Origin: Gammaproteobacteria bacterium
GTDB lineage: Bacteria; Pseudomonadota; Gammaproteobacteria; Steroidobacterales; GCA-2729495
Length of the DNA stretch: 64,000 nucleotides
Direction of reading: 5' to 3'
Assembly (NCBI GenBank): GCA_030746435.1
Contig: JASLMV010000012.1
Location: forward strand, 7,501 to 71,500
The position numbers and the translations under genes are program-made. The notes below the pieces were generated by a model. The model had not been told where the DNA came from, did no database searches, and saw nothing but the letters and a program-made list of their open reading frames with translations. Shown piece by piece: positions 55,781 through 64,000 of this stretch (position 1 is its first letter; every line of letters starts with the position of its first letter).

Positions 55781-56833
55781 ATGTCGCCTAAATCAATCTT
55801 AATACTGCGCCTGTCCGCGATCGGCGACTGCTGCAACACCCTCCCGGTTGTGCGTACTCTGCAAGCCGCGTATCCAGAGGCAAAGATAAGCTGGGTTATC
55901 GGCACGACAGAACACAGCTTGCTGGAAGGTGCAGATGGTATCGAGTTTATCACTTTAGACAAAAGTCTCGGGATAAAAGGTGTGCTCTCGTTGCGCAAAG
56001 CACTGGCAGGCAGGCGCTTCGATGTGCTGCTGCATATGCATGCATCCATGCGTGCCAACCTGGCGAGCCTGGGAATTAACGCCCACCGCAGAATTGGATT
56101 CGATAAAGCGCGGGCACGAGACTATCAGTGGCTATTTACCACCGAGCGCATCCCGGCGCAGGCAAACCAGCACGTGGTAGACGGATTGTTCGGTTTTGCC
56201 GAGTACCTCGGTATCAGCGAACGCACCATGCGCTGGGAGATCCCGGTCTCGGAAACCGACCGGCAGAGCGCAACAAGGCTGGGGGGGGAAGATCTACCTA
56301 TCTGTGTCATCAGTCCCTGCAGTAGTCAGCGTGCGCGTAATTTTCGTAACTGGAGTATGGATAACTACATTCAGCTGGTCAGATATCTGCAAGACCGGTT
56401 TAAAGCCCACGTAATCCTCACCGGTGCCGCAACGCCTGTCGAGAAAAACTACGGTCATCAAATTATGAAAGCGTGCGGGACAGACGTGAGCAACCTGGTA
56501 GGCCGGACGAGACTCAAGGAACTGCTCGCAATTATCGAGCATGCCGATTTGCTCATCTGCCCGGATTCGGGACCTGCGCACATGGCAACTGCGGTCGGTA
56601 CACCGGTTATCGGACTTTATGCAACCTCAAATCGCTGGCGGACGGGTCCTTACCTCAGCCAACACCTTACCGTCGACCGTTACCCCGAGGCGGTGCAGGC
56701 CGAGTTTGCGAAGCCCGTCAGTGAACTGCACTGGGGACAACGGGTTCGTAATCCGGCCACGATGGATTTAATTTCGGTAGACGACGTTACGGCTAAAGTC
56801 GATAAAGTCCTGGGTTCAGGTAACGCTTCGTAG
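55781..56833 (+). CDS. Family 9 glycosyltransferase (heptosyltransferase-like)
   Basis: LPS core transferase of the ADP-heptose type. The 350-residue product begins MSPKSILILRLSAIGDCCNT, the family N-terminus. It has FDVLLHMHASMRANLASLG, RIGFDKARARDYQWLF, ILTGAATPVEKNYGHQIM and the C-terminal CPDSGPAHMATAVGTPVIGL carrying the nucleotide-sugar site. ATG 55781 is chosen over an upstream in-frame start at 55724 that lies inside kdkA. The acceptor is unknown. Confidence 0.9.
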   Translation: MSPKSILILRLSAIGDCCNTLPVVRTLQAAYPEAKISWVIGTTEHSLLEGADGIEFITLDKSLGIKGVLSLRKALAGRRFDVLLHMHASMRANLASLGINAHRRIGFDKARARDYQWLFTTERIPAQANQHVVDGLFGFAEYLGISERTMRWEIPVSETDRQSATRLGGEDLPICVISPCSSQRARNFRNWSMDNYIQLVRYLQDRFKAHVILTGAATPVEKNYGHQIMKACGTDVSNLVGRTRLKELLAIIEHADLLICPDSGPAHMATAVGTPVIGLYATSNRWRTGPYLSQHLTVDRYPEAVQAEFAKPVSELHWGQRVRNPATMDLISVDDVTAKVDKVLGSGNAS

Positions 56834-56859
56834 CCTGGTGAGAAACCCCCAGCCGGCAG

Positions 56860-57072
56860 TTAGTCGGTTGCGAGTGCATAAGTAGCGCCGCAGTAAGGAC
56901 ACATCGCGGTGCCGGTTTTCTCAACCGGCAGAAAAACCCGCGGGTGCGAGTTCCACAAATGCATGCCCGGCATCGGGCAGGACAACGGCAGGTCGGCACC
57001 GGTCACCGTATAGCTGTTTTCTGCATTGGGCTGGATCAGGTTTTTGTCCTGATCGTGGTTGGGGTTGCTCAC
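56860..57072 (-). CDS. zf-CHCC zinc-finger protein (NDUFS6-like)
   Basis: A 70-residue protein whose C-terminal half is the zf-CHCC domain: LSCPMPGMHLWNSHPRVFL followed by TGTAMCPYCGATYAL, giving Cys, His, Cys, Cys ligands. The mitochondrial relative is a subunit of complex I; the bacterial role is not established. It converges with the glycosyltransferase gene and lies downstream of glnE on the minus strand. Confidence 0.88.
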   Translation of the reverse strand: MSNPNHDQDKNLIQPNAENSYTVTGADLPLSCPMPGMHLWNSHPRVFLPVEKTGTAMCPYCGATYALATD

Positions 57073-57129
57073 TGTATGCTTCCTGTAGGTGTCCTGCCGT
57101 AACGGGCGGCGATTATAGCGGAGGATGCG

Positions 57130-60015
57130 CTATCCCGGCACCTTGTCGACAGAGCCGAAATGCGTCTCCCACAACCGCCTGACCAGGGCTCGTTCCTCTT
57201 CGAATTCGTTGACCGCCGCCAGCCGCGCCTCACCGGCCAGTGAAAGCAGGTGCATGCGTACCCGGTAAGCGCGATACGCATCTACCAGCGCGCCCGAGTC
57301 GCCGCCGCCGAGGATCGCAGCATCACGGAGCGCGTCGAGCTGGCGAATATTGTCGGAATATTCGATCAGCGCGGGGATACCCGGCGCATGCAGTAACACC
57401 AGGTACTGCACCAGGAACTCAATATCGATGACGCCACCCTTGCCCTGCTTGATATCGAATTGATCCGGGTTGCTCTTGTCGAGTTCGCCGCGCATCCGCT
57501 CGCGCATCTTGGTGACTTCTTCCTTCAGGTTGTCACGTTTGACGTAATTGACCAGCACGTGTTTCCGCAGGGTTTCAAATTTCGCACATACGCCTTTGTC
57601 GCCGGCCACTGCACGTGCCCGCAACAGGGCCTGGTGTTCCCAGGTCCATGCATCGTCCTGCTGATAGGTATCGAGCGCTGCAAGACTGGTTACCAGCAGA
57701 CCAGACTTGCCGCTTGGCCGCAGCCGTGTGTCGACCTCGTACAATGCGCCCGTGGGTGTCGGCATGGTAAGGATGCTCGTAATACGGCGCGCGAGCCGGC
57801 CGAAGAATACTGAGTTGTCGAGCGACTTGTCCCCATCTGTCTGCTGTGACTCGCCCTCGGAATCATGCATGAACACGATATCGAGATCCGACCCGTAACC
57901 CAGTTCGAGGCCGCCGAGCTTGCCGTAACCCGCAATCGCGAATGCCGCCTCACGCCTGGTGCCGTCGACGACACAACACGGTACTCCATGCCGCGCGATC
58001 AGCTCCCTTAGCCCCAGGCTGATCGCTTCTTCGAGCACCAGTTCGGCGATATCGGTCAGGCGGTCGCTGACTTTCATCAACGGCAAAGTGCCGCTCAGGT
58101 CTGCTACCGCAACCCGGAAAACTGCGGCTTGCTGAAAATTGCGCAGCATCTCGAAACACTGTTCCGAATCGTCAATGTTGCTGGTCTCCAGCCTCTGCAC
58201 AAGATCTTTCTGGAAACTTTCGCGCCCCGGAGGTTCCTGAAATATCCGCTGATCCAGCAGTTCGTCGAGCAGTAGCGGATGCGCGGCAACCTGCCGGGCC
58301 AGGAAATCGCTGCTGCCGCACAGGCGAACCAGCCGTTCGAGTGCTGCCTTGTTTTCGTTCAGCAACGCAATGTAAGCCGACCGGCGGCCGATAGCTTCAA
58401 TAACTCGCAGCACGCCATCGAGGGCGAGCAACGGGCTACCGACCGCACCGCATGCCATGACCACGGCCGGCAGCAACCGATCCAGCCTTTGCCGGCTGAT
58501 CTTGTCCATGCGCTGATAGTGCGAACTTGCGTGCAACGATTCGATGCGCCGGTTGACTTCGACCGGGTCCTCGAACAGCTGCTCTGCCAGGCCTTCGAGC
58601 CTGTGGTTTTCCACCGGTTCCGCCTCGGCCGCCGGATCGTCCGCATCTGATCGCCGATGGTTCAGTATGTCGTCAAATTTTTCCTGTACGGCTTCACGGT
58701 GCACATTCAGTTCCGCATAGAGTTCGTCCCAGTCAGCAGCGCCCATCGCGAGACACAAGCGTGCGCGCTCGGTCTCAGCGGTGGGTAACTCATGGGTCTG
58801 GCGGTCAGCTATGGCCTGCAACCGGTTCTCGAACGTGCGCAGGTATATATATGCGTCTTCCAGTTTGCCGACCGTTTCTACCGGCATTAAATCCAGTTCG
58901 CCAAGTTGCTCCAGCGCGGACAGCAGCCTCCTCTCACGCAGCGTCTTATTCGTTCCTCCGCGCACGAGTTGAAGGGTTTGCACAATAAACTCAATTTCCC
59001 GGATGCCGCCGGGACCCAGCTTGATATTTTCACGGTTTGCAGCCGCCCGGCCTTCCTGCTCGATAAGCAATTTCATTTCACGCAATGAACTGAAGACACC
59101 GAAATCGAGGTAGCGCCTGTACACAAATGGCCTCAGGACGCTGATATAGAAATCACGGGTGCCTTCCCAGACGTTTACCGCCCTGCCCTTGACCCATGCA
59201 TAGCGCTCCCAGTCACGGCCGTGCTGAGCGAGATAATCCTCGAACGCATCCACGCTGATCGCCAGCGGCCCACTTTCGCCAAAAGGCCTCAGTCTTGTAT
59301 CCACACGGTAAACAAAACCATCCACGGTATTGTTGCTGAGCAGGTTTATAAAGTGCTGCGCCAGCTTGCGGAAATATTCTTCGTTGGAAACAGACCGTGC
59401 ACCATCAGTCTCACCTGCTGCCGAATAGAAGAAAATAAGGTCTATATCGGAAGACAGGTTTAATTCGCCGCCACCCAGCTTGCCCATGGCGATGATGACA
59501 AAATAAGCCTCGTTACCGTCCGCGTCTCGCGGCACTCCGTGTCGCTCCTGCATTACCCGGGTGGAGCAGAGAAATGCTGCGCGTATACAGGTATCGGCCA
59601 GCGCCGACAGGTCAGCCAGCATCTCGGGGCAGTCTGACCAGCCTGCATTGTCGCGCCAGATAATGCGCAGTATTTCACGATGCCGGAACAGGCGCAGACG
59701 TTTCATGAACTGTGTTTCGGATTCCTGCTCGGCAGCCCCCGCAAGAAAAGCTGCATCGAGTTCAGCCGCTTCAAGTGACCGGTGCAGCCGACCGTCCTTA
59801 AGAAGTTCACTCAGAGCCTGGGGATAACGGGCGATTACGTCCGCCGAGTACTCGCTGCACGCGAGCAGCTTGTTAAGGGTAGCCGACGCTTTTGTATCCC
59901 CATCCAGGATACCGGGCAAGTCATCGGCATCGGCCAGCTTGTCCAGCACGGTATCGAGCCCGGGACGCAGTGCTTCGGGTATATCCTTGGCTATGGTGTC
60001 TGGAGACATTATCAA
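57130..60015 (-). CDS. glnE: Glutamine synthetase adenylyltransferase/deadenylase
   Basis: Adds or removes AMP on glutamine synthetase under PII control. The 961-residue product has two nucleotidyltransferase halves: an N-terminal one with MGKLGGGELNLSSDIDLIFF and a C-terminal one with YGKLGGLELGYGSDLDIVFM, each followed by a GlnD-type helical domain (RLRPFGESGPLAIS; RLRPSGKSGLLVTS). The length is normal. It lies 6 bp downstream of the carbonic anhydrase gene. Confidence 0.97.
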   Translation of the reverse strand: MIMSPDTIAKDIPEALRPGLDTVLDKLADADDLPGILDGDTKASATLNKLLACSEYSADVIARYPQALSELLKDGRLHRSLEAAELDAAFLAGAAEQESETQFMKRLRLFRHREILRIIWRDNAGWSDCPEMLADLSALADTCIRAAFLCSTRVMQERHGVPRDADGNEAYFVIIAMGKLGGGELNLSSDIDLIFFYSAAGETDGARSVSNEEYFRKLAQHFINLLSNNTVDGFVYRVDTRLRPFGESGPLAISVDAFEDYLAQHGRDWERYAWVKGRAVNVWEGTRDFYISVLRPFVYRRYLDFGVFSSLREMKLLIEQEGRAAANRENIKLGPGGIREIEFIVQTLQLVRGGTNKTLRERRLLSALEQLGELDLMPVETVGKLEDAYIYLRTFENRLQAIADRQTHELPTAETERARLCLAMGAADWDELYAELNVHREAVQEKFDDILNHRRSDADDPAAEAEPVENHRLEGLAEQLFEDPVEVNRRIESLHASSHYQRMDKISRQRLDRLLPAVVMACGAVGSPLLALDGVLRVIEAIGRRSAYIALLNENKAALERLVRLCGSSDFLARQVAAHPLLLDELLDQRIFQEPPGRESFQKDLVQRLETSNIDDSEQCFEMLRNFQQAAVFRVAVADLSGTLPLMKVSDRLTDIAELVLEEAISLGLRELIARHGVPCCVVDGTRREAAFAIAGYGKLGGLELGYGSDLDIVFMHDSEGESQQTDGDKSLDNSVFFGRLARRITSILTMPTPTGALYEVDTRLRPSGKSGLLVTSLAALDTYQQDDAWTWEHQALLRARAVAGDKGVCAKFETLRKHVLVNYVKRDNLKEEVTKMRERMRGELDKSNPDQFDIKQGKGGVIDIEFLVQYLVLLHAPGIPALIEYSDNIRQLDALRDAAILGGGDSGALVDAYRAYRVRMHLLSLAGEARLAAVNEFEEERALVRRLWETHFGSVDKVPG

Positions 60016-60021
60016 ACCGGG

Positions 60022-60624
60022 CTAGTTGTCGAAGAATTCAACCGCCCCGGTTTCGAGCGAGTACTCCGCACCGACTATCAACAGGCCATCTGTGTCAATC
60101 AATCGTTCCAGAATCTCGGAGCCGTGGCGAAGATGATTCACAGATGTATTTATATTTGCCCGCACTGCCTTTTCCATTAGAGCGTCCGTGTCATCGGGTT
60201 TGCCCAGTTCCTCCAGGGCCGGGCGAATGCGATCAACAATCGTCGTGAGACTTGGCGACAAACCATCCGATGGCTGTTCCATTTCCTCCAACGTAGCCTG
60301 CACGGCGCCGCAATTCGAGTGCCCGAGCACAACCACGAGCCGGGAGCCGATATGCTCGGCAGCATACTCAACACTACCGATCTGTGACGGTGCCGCGACA
60401 TTACCCGCTACGCGAATCACAAACAGATCGCCCACCCCCTGATCGAATATGATCTCGGCCGGCACCCGGGAGTCTGCACAGCCGAGGATGACTGCAAAGG
60501 GATGCTGTTCAGGTATCCACTTGAAACCGGTCTTGTAGGTCAGTTTGTGGCTGTTGTCATCGTCAGCCAGAAAGCGGCGGTTGCCTTCCTTAAGTCTTTC
60601 GAGTGCTTCCTGCGCTGAAATCAT
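60022..60624 (-). CDS. can: Beta-class carbonic anhydrase
   Basis: Interconverts CO2 and bicarbonate. The 200-residue product has the zinc ligands in CADSRVPAEIIFDQ and VVVLGHSNCGAVQATLEEM (Cys, His, Cys), plus VIRVAGNVAAPSQIGSVEYA. Its ATG lies 15 bp after the stop of a truncated formylglycine-enzyme-like reading frame, and glnE follows. Confidence 0.95.
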   Translation of the reverse strand: MISAQEALERLKEGNRRFLADDDNSHKLTYKTGFKWIPEQHPFAVILGCADSRVPAEIIFDQGVGDLFVIRVAGNVAAPSQIGSVEYAAEHIGSRLVVVLGHSNCGAVQATLEEMEQPSDGLSPSLTTIVDRIRPALEELGKPDDTDALMEKAVRANINTSVNHLRHGSEILERLIDTDGLLIVGAEYSLETGAVEFFDN

Positions 60625-60639
60625 TTGTGATTCACCCTG

Positions 60640-60810
60640 CTATACGTCGTCATGTACTGCCGGACGCTCCGTTATCAGCCCATCATCGGAACCCATCCAG
60701 AAAGTACCGGCGGCAATTTGAATCATGCCGTCGGTTTCTTCGGCGAGAAGAGGAGCACTTATGGAAAGACCCAATATTATTATTAATGGCAGTCTTTGCA
60801 TGCTCGCCAT
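60640..60810 (-). pseudogene. Truncated SUMF1/formylglycine-generating-enzyme-like gene (5' remnant)
   Basis: A 56-codon frame encodes a good signal peptide (MASMQRLPLIIILGLSISAP, cut after LLA). Then comes the hallmark start of FGE-sulfatase/SUMF1 domains: MIQIAAGTFWMGSDDG followed by ITERPAVHDDV and a TAG. In intact family members this segment continues for another 200 or more residues. Here the stop is followed after 15 bp by the carbonic anhydrase start, so only the N-terminal end remains. An internal ATG at 60801 is an alternative start. It is probably a deletion remnant; a functional short secreted peptide is less likely. Confidence 0.66.
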
Positions 60811-60884
60811 TCTATATCAGATGACTTCGACTACCTGCGAAACAAGACTGCACTCAGGCAGTCCGAATGGCGCACCGCCGGTGA

Positions 60885-61361
60885 TTATTGTTTGGCGTGT
60901 TCGGCCACCCACCCCATGTGTACGCCCGCCCGCCACCACATGGCGCCGTAAAGGCAGTTCATCATGAAGACCAGTGCGGTCGTTTCCGATCCGGGCCGCC
61001 CCAGTTCACCCGTCTGTAACCAGTGATAAGCCCCCAGCGCAACGAACAAGGGTATAACCGCGCTTACCAGTCGCATAAACATGACGAATGCAATCGGCAC
61101 CATACGTGCCAGGAAATTCTTTCCGCTTGCCCCACCGTTTTGCCTGTAACACCAGATGACGCCGCCAATTTTGAAGCCAAAGTACATAACGGCGTCGAGA
61201 ACATCGACCGGTTTCTGCTCGGTCCCGGGGCCGTTCGCCACGATTTCGTACAAGGCGGCAACCAAGATGGCACCGCCCAGGTAGTAGAAAAACTCCTGGC
61301 GCTGGCCAAGCCCGTCGCCCGCCAGTTGCGCCCTGAGTTTCGTGATCTGCCAGAAGTACAT
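60885..61361 (-). CDS. Membrane protein of unknown function
   Basis: I do not recognise a family. The 158-residue product has three or four hydrophobic segments: FFYYLGGAILVAALYEIVA, VLDAVMYFGFKIGGVIWCY, FVMFMRLVSAVIPLFVALGA and a C-terminal ALVFMMNCLYGAMWWRAGVH. Conserved-looking Trp and Cys residues occur in the membrane parts. It is divergent from the zinc-ribbon gene and upstream of the carbonic anhydrase group on the minus strand. Confidence 0.65.
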   Translation of the reverse strand: MYFWQITKLRAQLAGDGLGQRQEFFYYLGGAILVAALYEIVANGPGTEQKPVDVLDAVMYFGFKIGGVIWCYRQNGGASGKNFLARMVPIAFVMFMRLVSAVIPLFVALGAYHWLQTGELGRPGSETTALVFMMNCLYGAMWWRAGVHMGWVAEHAKQ

Positions 61362-61478
61362 GTTGGCACCCCCTGTTCCAGATCATAATCGAAGTGCCAC
61401 TATGAAGCAGACCAGTCCGAATATGCGCCGCCTGATCCGGTAGAATCCCTCGCCACTACAAAGCACCGGGAAAAGACC

Positions 61479-61847
61479 GTGACCGATCAAAGCATAAAGC
61501 CCGCTTTCAACCTGTCCCGCTTTAGCTGCCCGAATTGCGGGGAACTGGCCGACCAGGCCTGGTTCAATACCTACGCGAACCCGATCACGAGCCCCGCGGG
61601 AGTGCCACTGCGAATAGCAGGGACCGACCTCGAGCGCCTCAGCAGGAACCCACAATTCACCCCGGAAGTTCGCGAGCAGAAGGTTGCCTACTGGAACCGG
61701 GTCAACGCAGGCCAGGTATTCCTCGACCGCTGGGCACCGATACAGTCGGACCTGTTCGTTGCCGGGATGGAATTGAGCGCCTGTCACAACTGCCTGCAGG
61801 CCGCGATCTGGCTGGGGGGTGAAATGATTTATCCGGCCCGATCCTGA
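61479..61847 (+). CDS. Zinc-ribbon protein resembling the N-terminus of DUF4145 proteins
   Basis: The 122-residue product starts at GTG 61479 and has FSCPNCGELADQAW near the N-terminus and LSACHNCLQAAIWLGGEMIY near the end. These two CxxC pairs probably bind one zinc. The pattern matches the N-terminal part of DUF4145-type proteins, but the frame stops right after IYPARS, where those proteins usually continue into the helical DUF4145 domain. It may be a truncated relic or a stand-alone zinc ribbon. No function can be given. Confidence 0.55.
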   Translation: MTDQSIKPAFNLSRFSCPNCGELADQAWFNTYANPITSPAGVPLRIAGTDLERLSRNPQFTPEVREQKVAYWNRVNAGQVFLDRWAPIQSDLFVAGMELSACHNCLQAAIWLGGEMIYPARS

Positions 61848-62010
61848 TACTCGCCCGCCGTTTTCACTCATGACCAAGCAACCGCGACCGGATCGCCAGG
61901 TAGGTATTGCCGCCAACAGACTATTGTTGTCTGTTATCAATTTTGCCGGAACCACGGGGTCCGGTACAGACGCCTGAAGCCTTACGCCACTTGTTATGTA
62001 TCACGGGTAC

Positions 62011-62043
62011 AAAAAAAGCCCCGCTACATGAGCGGGGCTTTTT
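62011..62043. terminator. Bidirectional intrinsic terminator downstream of groL
   Basis: A perfect 9-bp stem AGCCCCGCT/AGCGGGGCT with loop ACATG is flanked by an A run on the left and a T run on the right. It terminates the groS-groL transcript on the minus strand and could also stop plus-strand transcription from the zinc-ribbon gene. Confidence 0.92.
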
Positions 62044-62066
62044 GTTTCTTCAGATGAAGAGGCGAC

Positions 62067-63719
<1,653 letters not shown>

Positions 63720-63759
63720 CTAAAGAAACCGGCTACAAACCGGTCCTGAATAAAAAAAT

Positions 63760-64000
63760 CTAGCCTTCGATGACAGCCATGACGTCGTCTTCTTTCATGA
63801 CCAGAAGATCCTCGCCCTCGACCTTGACCTCGGTACCGCTGTACTTGCCGAACAGGACCTTGTCGCCTTTCTTGACATCGAGGGCACGGATGTCGCCGTT
63901 CTCGAGGTGCTTGCCGTTGCCGACAGCGATAACTTCGCCCTTGATGGGCTTCTCGGTAGCCGAATCCGGGATAACAATCCCGCCGGCCGACATACGCTCT
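63760..64000 (-). CDS. groS: Co-chaperonin GroES, 5' end outside window
   Basis: 10-kDa lid of the chaperonin. The visible C-terminal 79 or so codons include [50 protein letters not shown] and a final VMAVIEG. The frame is open to the window edge, so the mobile-loop N-terminal part (about 17 residues) and any heat-shock promoter are outside. Confidence 0.96.
   Translation of the reverse strand, partial: ERMSAGGIVIPDSATEKPIKGEVIAVGNGKHLENGDIRALDVKKGDKVLFGKYSGTEVKVEGEDLLVMKEDDVMAVIEG

Noticed and set aside
60725-60967. 80-codon plus-strand frame upstream of the carbonic anhydrase gene
   Set aside because: It opposes the SUMF1-like remnant, has unusual composition and no motif.

Overview
The window is a chromosomal segment of a moderately GC-rich Gammaproteobacterium. 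Three things point that way: the type IV pilus chemotaxis (Pil-Chp) operon next to gshB, the pilT/pilU-yggS-proC-yggT block, and the mepM-anmK-erpA-bactofilin-DUF6776 block. All three resemble the gene order I remember from Pseudomonas aeruginosa PAO1. The isobutyryl-CoA mutase fusion, the glutathione-dependent formaldehyde dehydrogenase and some gene insertions differ from Pseudomonas, so a less-studied environmental lineage is likely; I cannot name it. No rRNA, tRNA, insertion sequence, prophage or CRISPR array was seen.

Layout. 1-4.9 kb: cell-wall peptidase (mepM-like, cut by the window edge), anmK, ppk1, erpA. 4.9-7.7 kb: an SGNH-type envelope protein and a broken MBOAT O-acyltransferase gene. 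7.8-13.2 kb: fused B12-dependent acyl-CoA mutase (icmF), bactofilin, DUF6776 protein, rppH. 13.3-20.3 kb: a dispersed cobalamin-uptake set (permease, ATPase, PduO-type adenosyltransferase, binding lipoprotein) interleaved with tyrA, the formaldehyde dehydrogenase gene and pdxH. Between pdxH and the ATPase gene lies a non-coding unit with a textbook sigma-54 promoter, two hairpins separated by A-rich (ARN)n tracts, and an intrinsic terminator. 20.3-22.6 kb: ampE, ampD, rsmE. 22.6-31.9 kb: chpC, chpA, pilJ, pilI, pilH, pilG. 32.2-37.6 kb: gshB, GNAT, tonB-like, yqgE, ruvX, pyrB and a pyrK-like electron-transfer subunit. 37.6-40.9 kb: three PilT/PilU-family ATPases. 41-43.2 kb: yggS, proC, yggT. 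43.2-48.6 kb: small accessory genes, msrB and htpG. 48.8-53.7 kb: two unknown small proteins, ppnN, an L,D-transpeptidase and an MltD-like transglycosylase. 54.1-56.8 kb: LPS genes (LpxL-like acyltransferase, kdkA, family 9 glycosyltransferase). 56.9-64 kb: zf-CHCC protein, glnE, carbonic anhydrase preceded by a remnant of a formylglycine-generating-enzyme-like gene, two unknown genes, groL and the 3' part of groS.

How the parts connect. Twitching motility is covered by the Pil-Chp signalling system and the pilus motor ATPases. Adenosylcobalamin supply (uptake plus ATR) serves IcmF. Envelope building and recycling is covered by MepM, AnmK, AmpD, the L,D-transpeptidase, MltD, LpxL, KdkA and the glycosyltransferase. 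The most interesting element is the candidate sigma-54-dependent small RNA at about 17690-17909. Its architecture resembles the Hfq/Crc-titrating CrcZ/CrcY RNAs of pseudomonads, but in a different genomic context. Two genes are clearly damaged in this assembly (the MBOAT gene and the FGE-like remnant) and one zinc-ribbon gene looks truncated.
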